Source of the DNA: Actinomadura rayongensis
GTDB lineage: Bacteria > Actinomycetota > Actinomycetes > Streptosporangiales > Streptosporangiaceae
Length of the DNA: 64,000 nt
Direction: 5' to 3'
Assembly: GCF_009831215.1 (NCBI RefSeq)
Contig: NZ_WUTW01000007.1
Location: 186,001 to 250,000 of the forward strand
Made by a program: the position numbers and the translations under genes. Positions 42,626-51,702 of the stretch are shown here, piece after piece (position 1 is the stretch's first letter; every line of letters starts with the position of its first letter). The notes under the pieces are model-generated. The model made no database searches. It was not told where the DNA came from and saw only the letters and a list, made by a program, of their open reading frames with translations.

Positions 42626-42654
42626 CGAGCCGCCAGGCGAGCGCCGCGACGGGG

Positions 42655-45099
42655 TCAGCGGTTGGTGCCGCTGGTGATGCGGTAGACGTCGTACACGCCG
42701 TCGATCGAGCGGACGGCCTTCAGGACGTGGCCCAGGTGCTTCGGGTCGCCCATCTCGAACGTGAAGCGGCTGACCGCCACGCGGTCGCGCGTGGTGGTGA
42801 CCGACGCCGACAGGATGTTCACGTGCTGGTCGGACAGGACGCGCGTCACGTCCGACAGCAGGCGCGGCCGGTCCAGCGCCTCGACCTGGATCGCGACGAG
42901 GAACACCGAGTCCTCGCCGGGCGACCACTTCACGTCGATGAGCCGATCCGGCTGGGCGCGCAGGCTCGCCACGTTCGAGCAGTCCGCCCGGTGCACCGAG
43001 ACGCCGTGCCCGCGCGTCACGAAGCCGACGATGTCGTCGCCGGGGACGGGCGTGCAGCAGCGCGACAGCCGCACCCACACGTCCGGGTCGCCCGCGACGA
43101 CGACGCCGGGGTCGCCGGCGGGACGGGTCCGCTTGCGGCGCGTCGGCAGCGCGATCTCGGCGAGGTCCTCGTCGGCGCTCTCCGGGCCGCCGAGCGCGTC
43201 CACCAGGCGCTGCACGACGTTCTGCGCCGACACCTGGTTCTCGCCGACGGCCGCGTACAGCGACGACACGTCCGGGTAGCGCATGTCGCGGGCCAGCGCC
43301 AGCAGCGCCTCCCCCGACATCATCCGCTGCAGCGGCATGCTCTGCTTGCGCATCGCGCGCGCGATCGCGTCCTTGCCGGACTCGATCGCGGTGTCGCGGC
43401 GCTCCTTGGAGAACCAGTGCCGGATCTTGTTGCGGGCGCGGGCGCTCTTGACGAAGTTCAGCCAGTCCCGGCTGGGCCCGGCGTCCGGCGACTTGGACGT
43501 GAACACCTCGACCGTGTCGCCGTTGTCGAGCGTGGACTCGAGCGGCACGAGCCGTCCGTTGACGCGCGCGCCGATGCAGCGGCTGCCGACCTCGGTGTGG
43601 ATCGCGTACGCGAAGTCGACCGGCGTCGCGCCCTGCGGGAGCGCGATCACGTCGCCCTTCGGCGTGAAGACGAACACCTCCGACACCGACAGGTCGAACC
43701 GCAGCGACTCCAGGAACTCGGCCGGGTCGGCGGTCTCCTTCTGCCAGTCCAGGAGCTGGCGGAGCCACTGCATGTCGGCGGCCCGGCGGCCCCCGACCGT
43801 CTCCTCCTTGTACTTCCAGTGCGCCGCGACGCCGTACTCCGCGCGCCGGTGCATCCCCCACGTCCGGATCTGCAGCTCGACGGGCTTGCCCTCCGGCCCG
43901 ATCACCGTCGTGTGCAGCGACTGGTACATGTTGAACTTCGGCATCGCGATGTAGTCCTTGAACCGGCCGGGCACCGGGTTCCACCGCGCGTGGATCGTGC
44001 CGAGCGCCGCGTAGCAGTCGCGGACGCTGTCCACCAGGACCCGGATGCCGACCAGGTCGTAGATGTCGTCGAACCCGACGTCGCGGGCGATCATCTTCTG
44101 GTAGATCGAGTAGTAGTGCTTGGGACGGCCGGTGACCGTCGCCTTGATCCGGGAGTCCCGCAGGTCCGCCGAGACGTTCTCGATGACCTCTTGCAGGAAG
44201 ATGTCGCGGCGCGGCGCGCGCTCGGACACCAGGCGGGCGATCTCGTCGAACCGCTTCGGGTACAGGGTCGCGAAGGACAGGTCCTCCAGCTCCCATTTCA
44301 GCGTGTTCATCCCGAGCCGGTGCGCGAGCGGGGCGAAGACCTCCAGCGTCTCGCGGGCCTTCTTCTCCTGCTTGTGGCGCGGCATGTAGCGCAGCGTGCG
44401 CATGTTGTGCAGCCGGTCCGCGAGCTTGATCACGAGGACGCGGATGTCGCGGGCCATCGCCACGACCATCTTGCGGACGGTCTCGGCCTCGGCGGCGTCG
44501 CCGTACTTGACCTTGTCGAGCTTGGTGACGCCGTCCACCAGCGCCGCGATCTCGTCGCCGAAGTCGCCGCGCAGCTCGTCCAGCGTGTACGCGGTGTCCT
44601 CGACGGTGTCGTGCAGCAGCGCCGCGACGACCGTCTCGGTGTTCATGCCCAGCTCGGCGAGGATCGTCGCGACGGCCAGCGGATGCGTGATGTACGGATC
44701 GCCGCTCTTGCGCTTCTGGTCGCGGTGATAGTGCGCGGCCACGTCGTAGGCGCGCTCGATCTGCCGGACGTCCGCCTTCGGATGCGTGTTCCGGACGGTC
44801 TTGATGAGGGGTTCGAGGACGGGGTTCATGGCGGATCCCCGCTGCGCGCCCAGCCGCGCGAGCCTGCGGCGCACCCGTGCGGCGGACGGCGGGATCGGGG
44901 CCGGTTGCGGCCGGGACGGGTCGTCGGTCGGCGGGGCCTGCGCCGCCGCCGGATCGGTCGCCGGATCGGACGGCGGGACGGGCGCGGTGGTCTCGGCGGT
45001 CGGCCCGCCCGTCCGCTCCCCGGGGCCGCCGGACGGCCCGGGCCTGTTCGCGGACGGCGCGGGGGTCACCGCGTCGCTCGACACCACCTCACCGGGCAC
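42655..45099 (-). CDS. relA: Bifunctional (p)ppGpp synthetase/hydrolase RelA/SpoT
   Basis: The long RSH enzyme makes and degrades the alarmone. An N-terminal Pro-rich extension of about 90 residues precedes the HD hydrolase domain (LLHDTVEDTAYT present, so hydrolysis should be active), the synthetase domain (ATVTGRPKHYYSIYQKM), TGS (FVFTPKGDVIALPQGATPVDFAY), the zinc-finger-like region (SRCCTPVPGDDIVGF) and a C-terminal ACT domain. The GTG at 45099 has GGAGG five bases upstream; a TTG six codons earlier is less likely. 814 residues. Confidence 0.96.
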   Translation of the reverse strand: MPGEVVSSDAVTPAPSANRPGPSGGPGERTGGPTAETTAPVPPSDPATDPAAAQAPPTDDPSRPQPAPIPPSAARVRRRLARLGAQRGSAMNPVLEPLIKTVRNTHPKADVRQIERAYDVAAHYHRDQKRKSGDPYITHPLAVATILAELGMNTETVVAALLHDTVEDTAYTLDELRGDFGDEIAALVDGVTKLDKVKYGDAAEAETVRKMVVAMARDIRVLVIKLADRLHNMRTLRYMPRHKQEKKARETLEVFAPLAHRLGMNTLKWELEDLSFATLYPKRFDEIARLVSERAPRRDIFLQEVIENVSADLRDSRIKATVTGRPKHYYSIYQKMIARDVGFDDIYDLVGIRVLVDSVRDCYAALGTIHARWNPVPGRFKDYIAMPKFNMYQSLHTTVIGPEGKPVELQIRTWGMHRRAEYGVAAHWKYKEETVGGRRAADMQWLRQLLDWQKETADPAEFLESLRFDLSVSEVFVFTPKGDVIALPQGATPVDFAYAIHTEVGSRCIGARVNGRLVPLESTLDNGDTVEVFTSKSPDAGPSRDWLNFVKSARARNKIRHWFSKERRDTAIESGKDAIARAMRKQSMPLQRMMSGEALLALARDMRYPDVSSLYAAVGENQVSAQNVVQRLVDALGGPESADEDLAEIALPTRRKRTRPAGDPGVVVAGDPDVWVRLSRCCTPVPGDDIVGFVTRGHGVSVHRADCSNVASLRAQPDRLIDVKWSPGEDSVFLVAIQVEALDRPRLLSDVTRVLSDQHVNILSASVTTTRDRVAVSRFTFEMGDPKHLGHVLKAVRSIDGVYDVYRITSGTNR

Positions 45100-45209
45100 C
45101 CAGCCTCCCCAACGCAACGACGGGCGCGTGATCTGCCCTGTTCCGCCCGGGGAGCGCCCGTCCCCGCCGGACCACTGGTACCGGACAGTGTATCCGGCGC
45201 CTTTTCGTA

Positions 45210-45734
45210 CTAGACCGTAACCAGGGAATGAACGTCCAGATTCCCGATCCGGTCGCGACCGCCCAGAAAGGACAGCTCCATCAGAACCGACAGCCCGACG
45301 ACCTCGGCGCCGCCCCGGGCGACCAGGTCGGCCGCCGCCCGCGCGGTGCCCCCGGTCGCGAGCACGTCGTCCACGATGAGGACGCGCTCGCCGGGCGTGA
45401 ACGCGTCGGCGTGGACCTCGATCGTCTCGGTCCCGTATTCCAGATCATAGGACCGTTCATACGTCGCCGAGGGCAGTTTTCCCTTCTTGCGCACCGGAAC
45501 GAATCCCGCGCCGAAGTGGTAGGCGATGGGCGCGGCCAGAATGAACCCGCGCGCCTCGATTCCGACGATCTTGTCGACGGTGCCGCGCCCGTGGTGGTTG
45601 ACGATCGCGTCGACCACCCCGGCGAACGCGACGTGGTCCGCCAGCAGCGGCGTGATGTCCTTGAAGACGACCCCGGGCTTGGGGTAGTCGACGACGTCGC
45701 GGATCCGGTCCCTGATCAGGCCGTCGAGGTCCAC
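45210..45734 (-). CDS. apt: Adenine phosphoribosyltransferase
   Basis: Purine salvage enzyme converting adenine and PRPP to AMP. 174 residues with KPGVVFKDITPLL, GIEARGFILAAPIAY, the flexible-loop region and the PRPP motif VLIVDDVLATGGTA. GTG start. It lies between secF and relA, the usual actinobacterial order. Confidence 0.96.
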   Translation of the reverse strand: MDLDGLIRDRIRDVVDYPKPGVVFKDITPLLADHVAFAGVVDAIVNHHGRGTVDKIVGIEARGFILAAPIAYHFGAGFVPVRKKGKLPSATYERSYDLEYGTETIEVHADAFTPGERVLIVDDVLATGGTARAAADLVARGGAEVVGLSVLMELSFLGGRDRIGNLDVHSLVTV

Positions 45735-45780
45735 TGCGCTCCCTGCTCCCCCGGCCGTGCCGCCGGGTCCCTGACGCGCG

Positions 45781-45814
45781 CCGGCCGTGCCCGCGGGGTC
45801 GCGGGCACGGCCGG
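45781..45814 (-). terminator. secF terminator
   Basis: A perfect 14-bp stem, CCGGCCGTGCCCGC (45781-45794) with its complement at 45801-45814 and a 6-base loop, eleven bases after the secF stop. Confidence 0.75.
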
Positions 45815-45824
45815 GTCGCGCTGA

Positions 45825-46991
45825 CTACTTCGAGTTCCGGCGCTGGGTCCGGGTGCCCCGCTTGGGCTGCTGCCGGGGGCCGGTCTGGACGACCTTGCGG
45901 AGCGTCACGTCGGACGCGACGTCGATCCGCTTCTCACCCTCGGCGGGCTCGGCGGGGTCGTCGCCGGCCGCGTCGCCGCCGCCGCCCGCCGGGACGGTCG
46001 TGCGCGCCGCCTTGGCCTGCCGCTTGGCGCTGTTCTCGCGGCGGGCGATGTTGGCGCGCAGCTCGCGGAACTGCGGCTCGCGCTCCTTGAGCTGGACGAG
46101 CAGCGGCGTCGCCACGCAGATCGAGGAGTACGTCCCGACGATCATGCCGACGAACAGGGCGAGCGACAGGTCCTTGAGCGTGCCCGCGCCGAACACCGTC
46201 GTCCCGATGAACAGGATCGCGCCGACCGGCAGGATCGCGACCAGCGAGGTGTTCAGCGAGCGCACCAGCGTGCTGCTGAGCGCCCGGTTCGCCGCCTCGC
46301 TGTAGGTGATCTTGGAGTTCGGCGTGAGCGGCCGGGTGACCTCCTTGATCATGTCGAACACGACGACGGCGTCGTACAGCGAGTAGCCGAGGATCGTCAG
46401 GAACCCGAGCAGCGTCGCGGGCGTGACCTCGAAGCCCGACCAGGCGTACACGCCCGCCGTGATCACGAGGTCGTGCAGGAGCGCGACGAGCGCCGCCAGC
46501 GCCATCCGCCACTCGAACGCCACCGACAGGTAGAGGATGATCAGCAGGAGGAAGACGGCCAGCGCCTGCCACGCCTTCTTGGAGATCTCGCCGCCCCAGG
46601 AGGCGCCGACGACCTGCGTGCTGACCTTCGCGGCCGGGATGCCGAGCTCCTGGCTGACCGTGTTCTTGATCTTCGCGGCCTCCGCCGAGGGCATGCTCTC
46701 GGTGGTGGCCCGCCAGTCGCCGCCGGCCTTCTGGACGATGACCTGGTGCGCGCCGCCGTGCTCGACGGCGCTGCGCACCTGCTCGATCGACCGGTGCGGC
46801 GCGTTGAAGGTGAAGACCGATCCGCCCTTGAACTCCACGCCGAAGTTCAGGCCCTGGACCAGCAGGCCGACGACCGACAGCGCGATCAGCAGCCCGGAGA
46901 TCGAGTACCAGAGCTTCGGGCGGCCGACGATGTCGGCGCTGATCTCGCCCCGGTAGATCCGGGAGAACATTCCGCCGAGCGCCATGCTCAC
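45825..46991 (-). CDS. secF: Protein translocase subunit SecF
   Basis: Six-helix membrane subunit that, with SecD, supports Sec export using the proton gradient. 388 residues: first helix about 28-48, the FGVEFKGGSVFTF motif, periplasmic domain to about 135, then five helices including LLGFLTILGYSLYDAVVVFDMI. A cytosolic basic tail of about 75 residues ends the protein. GTG start overlapping the secD stop (GTGA). Confidence 0.95.
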   Translation of the reverse strand: MSMALGGMFSRIYRGEISADIVGRPKLWYSISGLLIALSVVGLLVQGLNFGVEFKGGSVFTFNAPHRSIEQVRSAVEHGGAHQVIVQKAGGDWRATTESMPSAEAAKIKNTVSQELGIPAAKVSTQVVGASWGGEISKKAWQALAVFLLLIILYLSVAFEWRMALAALVALLHDLVITAGVYAWSGFEVTPATLLGFLTILGYSLYDAVVVFDMIKEVTRPLTPNSKITYSEAANRALSSTLVRSLNTSLVAILPVGAILFIGTTVFGAGTLKDLSLALFVGMIVGTYSSICVATPLLVQLKEREPQFRELRANIARRENSAKRQAKAARTTVPAGGGGDAAGDDPAEPAEGEKRIDVASDVTLRKVVQTGPRQQPKRGTRTQRRNSK

Positions 46992-48781
46992 GCCTCCTGA
47001 CCGGTCGGGCGGGCCGTGGCCGTCGCGGGCTCGGCCTTGTGCAGCTTACGCGGGTCCAGCCCGGACCACGGATGGCCGCGGCCGAAGAACGACGTCCGGG
47101 ACAGCAGCGTCACGAGCGGCTTGGTGAAGAAGAAGACCACGACCACGTCGATGAGCGTGGTGAGGCCCATCGCGAACGCGAAGCCCGCGACGCCGCCGAC
47201 CGCGAGGAAGAACAGGACGAGCGCCGCGATGAACGTCACCGCGTCGGCGACGAGGATCGTGCGCCGCGCCCGCTTCCAGGCCGCCTCCACCGAGGGCCGC
47301 AGCCGCCGTCCGGCGCGCAGCTCGTCGCGGAGCCGTTCGAAGTAGACGATGAACGAGTCCGCGGTGATGCCGATCGACACGATGAGGCCGATGATGTGCG
47401 GGAGCGACAGCCGGAACCCGACGTTCTCGCCGAGGATGACCACCGACACGTAGGTGATCACGGACGCGACGATCAGGCTGGACACCGCGACGAGCCCGAG
47501 GCCCCGGTAGTAGAGCATGCAGTAGAGGACGACCAGCACCAAGCCGATCGCGCCCGCGATGAGGCCGCCGCGCAGCTGGTCGGAGCCCAGCGTGGACGAC
47601 ACCTCGTCGATGGAGCTCTGCTTGAACTCCAGCGGCAGCGCGCCGTACTTGAGCACGTTGGCGAGGTCGCTGGCGTAGGTCTGCGTGAAGCTGTCGGCCG
47701 AGCCGTAGATGCTCGCGGTGCCGCCCGCGATGGCGCCGTTGTCGATGCTCGGGGCGGACACGACCTGTCCGTCCAGAACGATCGCGACCTGGCGCTGCGG
47801 GCTGCCGGACGCGGCCTTGTAGGCGTCGCCGGTGACCTTGGCGAACTGGTCGGCGCCCTTGTGCTTGAACTTCAGCGCGACCGACCAGCTCGCCGTGCCG
47901 TTCTGGGCGTTCGGGGCGATCGCGTCGGCCGAGGCGACCTCTTCGCCGTGGACGGCGACCGGTCCGAGGATGTACTTGCGGAAGGCGCCGCTCTCCTCCT
48001 GCTGGTCGCAGGACACGACCCACGCGCGGTTCGGGTCGTTGGAGCCCGCGGCGCGCCGGTCGGTCCCGTAGCAGCTCTGCGTCGCGAACTGGCGGACGAC
48101 GTCGTCGCTCACCCCGGCGGGCAGCGCCAGCTCCTGCTTCAGCTCCGCCAGCGTCGGCGGCGCCTGGGTCGGCGTCGCGCTCGGGGTGGCCGACGGGCTC
48201 GCGGACGGCTTCCCGGACGGCTTCGTCGTCGCCGACGGGGACGCCAGCGGCGTCGGGAGCGCCAGCGCGCCACTGAGCGCACGGCCGCGCGGCGTGGCCG
48301 ACGGGGACGCCGAAACCGACGAGCTGGGGGTCGCCGACGGGGACGCCGACGGCTTGGCCCCCTTGTCCGGCGTCGCGCCCTTGAGCTGGATCGGCCGGCC
48401 GTCGGTCACCGCGAACACCTGGCGGAACTGGAGCTTGGCGGTCGTGCCGATGAGGCCGACCACCCGGCTCTGCCCCTCGCCGGGGACGTTCACCACGATG
48501 TTGTTGCTGCCCTGCTTGGCCACCTCCGCGTCGGAGACGCCCAGACCGTTGACCCGCTGGTTAATGATCTTGATGGCCTGGTCCATCTGCGACGCCGGGG
48601 GGTTCTTGCCCCGTTCGGTCTTGGCCGTGAGCGTCACGGTCGTCCCGCCGGCGAGGTCGAGCCCCAGTTTGGGGGTCGTCCGCCCCTGTAGGAACATCAC
48701 GCCGATCAGGGCCGCGAGGACCGCGAACAACGCGAGCAGGGTGCGCCCTGGGGCGGATGGAGTGCTACGAGACGAAGCCAC
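46988..48781 (-). CDS. secD: Protein translocase subunit SecD
   Basis: 597 residues: first helix about 14-32, GLDLAGGTTVTL, periplasmic P1 domains, then five helices (about 405-565) with FGRGHPW near the end. The periplasmic region is interrupted at residues about 141-210 by a Ser/Pro/Ala/Thr-rich low-complexity stretch with repeated SASPSATP units. GTG start. Middle gene of yajC-secD-secF. Confidence 0.95.
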   Translation of the reverse strand: MASSRSTPSAPGRTLLALFAVLAALIGVMFLQGRTTPKLGLDLAGGTTVTLTAKTERGKNPPASQMDQAIKIINQRVNGLGVSDAEVAKQGSNNIVVNVPGEGQSRVVGLIGTTAKLQFRQVFAVTDGRPIQLKGATPDKGAKPSASPSATPSSSVSASPSATPRGRALSGALALPTPLASPSATTKPSGKPSASPSATPSATPTQAPPTLAELKQELALPAGVSDDVVRQFATQSCYGTDRRAAGSNDPNRAWVVSCDQQEESGAFRKYILGPVAVHGEEVASADAIAPNAQNGTASWSVALKFKHKGADQFAKVTGDAYKAASGSPQRQVAIVLDGQVVSAPSIDNGAIAGGTASIYGSADSFTQTYASDLANVLKYGALPLEFKQSSIDEVSSTLGSDQLRGGLIAGAIGLVLVVLYCMLYYRGLGLVAVSSLIVASVITYVSVVILGENVGFRLSLPHIIGLIVSIGITADSFIVYFERLRDELRAGRRLRPSVEAAWKRARRTILVADAVTFIAALVLFFLAVGGVAGFAFAMGLTTLIDVVVVFFFTKPLVTLLSRTSFFGRGHPWSGLDPRKLHKAEPATATARPTGQEA

Positions 48782-48827
48782 TGGTCGTCGTACTTCCCGT
48801 CTTGGTTCCTGTACCGAGCGGCCTCAG

Positions 48828-49289
48828 TCAGGCCGAGGGCTTGTCCGCGCCCTTGCCCGTGGACACGGCCTCCCCGGCCCCGTCCATCTCCCCGGGAGTT
48901 TCCTCGGCGTCGTGCTTGGCGTCGTCCTTGGACAGGTCGATCTTCGCGTCGTCGTCCTCGCCCGGCTCGTCGTCCAGCGCCTCGTCGGCGTCCTCGGTGA
49001 CGACCTGCATGACGGCCTGCCTCACGAAGCGGGCCTCCACGCCGGGGGCGATCTCCAGGACCACGCCGTCGTCGTCGACGGAGACGACCGTGGCGTGCAT
49101 CCCGGCGGTGGTGATGATGTGCGCACCGGGCTCGATCGAGTTCTGCAGGCCGAGCTGCTCCTTGCGCCGCCGGTTCTGCGGACGGATCAGCAGGAAGTAG
49201 AAGATGATGGGCACGGCGAGCAGCATGAGCAGCCCGAAGCCGCCCCCGCCGCCAGAGTTCCCCGACGCAATAATCATGTCGCTGCCCAC
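48828..49289 (-). CDS. yajC: Preprotein translocase subunit YajC
   Basis: Small SecDF partner: a Gly-rich N-terminus, one membrane helix (about 18-36, FGLLMLLAVPIIFYFLLIRP), the cytosolic conserved part RPQNRRRKEQLGLQNSIEPGAHIITTAG, and a long acidic tail (about 95-153) unusual in length. GTG start with GGAAGG upstream. Confidence 0.93.
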   Translation of the reverse strand: MGSDMIIASGNSGGGGGFGLLMLLAVPIIFYFLLIRPQNRRRKEQLGLQNSIEPGAHIITTAGMHATVVSVDDDGVVLEIAPGVEARFVRQAVMQVVTEDADEALDDEPGEDDDAKIDLSKDDAKHDAEETPGEMDGAGEAVSTGKGADKPSA

Positions 49290-49376
49290 TGCAGGGCTTC
49301 CTTCCGATGTGGTTTGCCCAGTCTGTCCGCTTGATCGGCTCTTCGACCGTGGGCTGGTGACGTGACCAAGTCCCGG

Positions 49377-49405
49377 AGTCTAGAGAGTATGCGAGACCCC
49401 GGCAA
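49377..49405 (-). promoter_or_regulatory. Promoter of yajC-secD-secF
   Basis: TTGCCG (complement of 49400-49405), a 17-base spacer and TAGACT (complement of 49377-49382), about 90 bases before the yajC start and after the ruvB stop at 49438. Confidence 0.55.
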
Positions 49406-49437
49406 CGACATGACGAGCGACCGCCCCGGGGAGTTCC

Positions 49438-50496
49438 CTAGCCGCCGGGGGGCGGTTCGCCGGGGACGTCGAACAGCGTTCCGGCGTCGCCGGGGGGCGG
49501 CGGCGGGGTCAGGCCGAGGTGCGCCCAGGCCGCCGGGGTCGCGATCCGGCCGCGCGGCGTGCGGGCCAGCAGGCCCTGCCGGACGAGGAACGGCTCGGCG
49601 ACGACCTCGACCGTCTCGGGCTCCTCGCCCACCGACACCGCCAGCGTGGACAGGCCGACCGGGCCGCCGCCGAAGGTGCCGAGCAGGGACCGCAGGACGG
49701 CGCGGTCCAGCCGGTCCAGGCCGCGTTCGTCCACCTCGTAGAGTTCGAGGGCGGCGCGGGCGAGGTCGGCGGTGACGACGCCGTCCGCGCGGACCTCGGC
49801 GAAGTCCCGGACGCGGCGCAGCAGCCGGTTCGCGATCCGGGGCGTGCCGCGCGACCGGCCCGCGACCTCGGCGGCGCCCTCGTCGGTGATCTCCACGTCC
49901 AGCAGCCGCGCGGACCGCCGGACGATCACCTCAAGCTCCTCGGGGCCGTAGAAGTCCATGTGCGCGACGAACCCGAACCGGTCGCGCAGCGGGCCGGGCA
50001 GCATCCCGGCGCGCGTGGTGGCGCCGACGAGCGTGAACGGGGCGATGTCCAGCGGGATCGCGGTGGCGCCGGGGCCCTTGCCGACGACGACGTCGACGCG
50101 GAAGTCCTCCATCGCCATGTACAGCATCTCTTCGGCGGGCCGCGCCATGCGGTGGATCTCGTCCAGGAACAGGACCTCGCCCTCCGCCAGCGTGGACAGG
50201 ATCGCCGCGAGGTCGCCCGCGCGCTCGATCGCCGGCCCGGACGAGACCCGCAGCGGCTGCCCCAGCTCCGCCGCAATGATCATGGCGAGCGTCGTCTTGC
50301 CGAGCCCGGGACCGCCCGACAGCAGCACGTGGTCGGGCGTCCGGCTCCGCCGCAGCGCGCTGTGCAGGACGAGCCCGAGCTGTTCCCGCACGCGCTCCTG
50401 CCCGACGAAGTCGTCCAGCCGCTTGGGCCGCAGCGCCGCCTCGATGACCTCCTCGTCCGGCCCCTCAGCGCCCGAGTCCATCAACCGTTCGCTCAT
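49438..50496 (-). CDS. ruvB: Holliday junction helicase motor RuvB
   Basis: AAA+ branch-migration motor, 352 residues: Walker A GGPGLGKTT, Walker B LFLDEIHRM, sensor GATTRAGMLPGPLRDRFG and the C-terminal winged helix (LSTLAVSVGEEPETVEVVAEPFL). ATG overlaps the ruvA stop (ATGA). A Pro/Gly-rich tail ends the protein. Confidence 0.97.
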   Translation of the reverse strand: MSERLMDSGAEGPDEEVIEAALRPKRLDDFVGQERVREQLGLVLHSALRRSRTPDHVLLSGGPGLGKTTLAMIIAAELGQPLRVSSGPAIERAGDLAAILSTLAEGEVLFLDEIHRMARPAEEMLYMAMEDFRVDVVVGKGPGATAIPLDIAPFTLVGATTRAGMLPGPLRDRFGFVAHMDFYGPEELEVIVRRSARLLDVEITDEGAAEVAGRSRGTPRIANRLLRRVRDFAEVRADGVVTADLARAALELYEVDERGLDRLDRAVLRSLLGTFGGGPVGLSTLAVSVGEEPETVEVVAEPFLVRQGLLARTPRGRIATPAAWAHLGLTPPPPPGDAGTLFDVPGEPPPGG

Positions 50497-51092
50497 TTAC
50501 TGAGCTTCTTGAGGGCCGCCTTGAGCAGGACCGGGACGGCCGGGACGTCGGCGTCGCCGAGGTCGGCGGCGACGGCGTCCACGGCCGCGTCGGCGTCGCG
50601 GGCCGACCAGCCGAGGTTCACCAGGCCCGCCTGGACCTGGTCGCGCCAGGCCGCCGCGCGCGGGGCGGGGACGGCCGCCGGGCCGCCGGACGGCGCGCCG
50701 AGCCGGTCCCGCAGCTCCAGCACGATCCGCTGCGCGCCCTTCTTGCCGATGCCGGGCACGCGGGTCAGGGCCGCCAGGTCCTCGGCGGCGACGGCGGCGC
50801 GCAGCGCGTCCGGGCTGTGCACGGCGAGCATCGCCAGCGCCAGGCGCGGCCCGACGCCGCTCGCGGTCTGCAGCAGCTCGAAGACCTGCCGCTCGTCGTC
50901 GTCGGCGAACCCGAACAGCGTCATCGAGTCCTCGCGGACGACGAGCGACGTCGGGACGCGGGCCTCCTCCCCCACCCGCAGGCCCGCGAGCGTCGCCGGG
51001 GCGCACTGCACGGCGTAGCCGACGCCGCCGACGTCGATGACGGCCGTGTCCGGCCCGGACGCGGCGACCGTGCCGCGCACGAAGGCGATCAC
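50493..51092 (-). CDS. ruvA: Holliday junction-binding subunit RuvA
   Basis: 199 residues: OB-fold (VRGTVAASGPDTAVIDVGGVGY), tandem helix-hairpin-helix (LLQTASGVGPRLALAML, LTRVPGIGKKGAQRIVLEL) and the C-terminal domain that touches RuvB. GTG at 51092 overlaps the ruvC stop (GTGA). Confidence 0.96.
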   Translation of the reverse strand: MIAFVRGTVAASGPDTAVIDVGGVGYAVQCAPATLAGLRVGEEARVPTSLVVREDSMTLFGFADDDERQVFELLQTASGVGPRLALAMLAVHSPDALRAAVAAEDLAALTRVPGIGKKGAQRIVLELRDRLGAPSGGPAAVPAPRAAAWRDQVQAGLVNLGWSARDADAAVDAVAADLGDADVPAVPVLLKAALKKLSK

Positions 51093-51628
51093 TGGACGGT
51101 TCCTCCTCGGCTCCTCGGGACGGCGGCGCGGCGGGCCGCGTCCAGCCGGGACTGCGCGGCGCCGCGCCACACGTGGCAGATCGCGAGGGCGAGCGCGTCG
51201 GCGGCGTCGGCGGGGCGCGGCGCGGCGTCCAGCCGCAGCAGCCGGGTGACCATGCTCGTGACCTGCGCCTTGTCGGCGCGGCCGTTGCCGGTGACGGCGG
51301 CCTTGGCCTCGCTCGGGGTGTGCAGCGCGACGGGCAGCCCGCGCCGCGCGGCGGCGAGCATCGCCACTCCGGCGGCCTGCGCCGTGCCCATCACGGTGCT
51401 GACGTTGTGCTGCGCGAACACCCGCTCCACGGCGACGGCGTCGGGCGCGAACTCCTCCAGCACGGCCGTCAGGCCCTGCTCGACGCCGAGCAGCCGGTGC
51501 GCGACGTCGTCGTCCGGGCTGGTCCGCACGACCGAGACGTGGACGAGCCGCAGCGGACGGCCGGGCAGGCCCTCCACGACGCCGACGCCGCAACGGGTCA
51601 GGCCCGGGTCGACCCCCATCACCCGCAC
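51089..51628 (-). CDS. ruvC: Crossover junction endodeoxyribonuclease RuvC
   Basis: Resolves Holliday junctions. 179 residues with the acidic catalytic residues in MGVDPGLTRCG, AVERVFAQHN and the late DAADALALAICH. GTG start. First gene of the ruvCAB set. Confidence 0.96.
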   Translation of the reverse strand: MRVMGVDPGLTRCGVGVVEGLPGRPLRLVHVSVVRTSPDDDVAHRLLGVEQGLTAVLEEFAPDAVAVERVFAQHNVSTVMGTAQAAGVAMLAAARRGLPVALHTPSEAKAAVTGNGRADKAQVTSMVTRLLRLDAAPRPADAADALALAICHVWRGAAQSRLDAARRAAVPRSRGGTVQ

Positions 51629-51702
51629 GTCGCTCCCTCGATCATCTGTTCGGCCCGGGCCACGCTACCGGACGGGACGGACACGCGCGCGGAACGGTCC
51701 GC

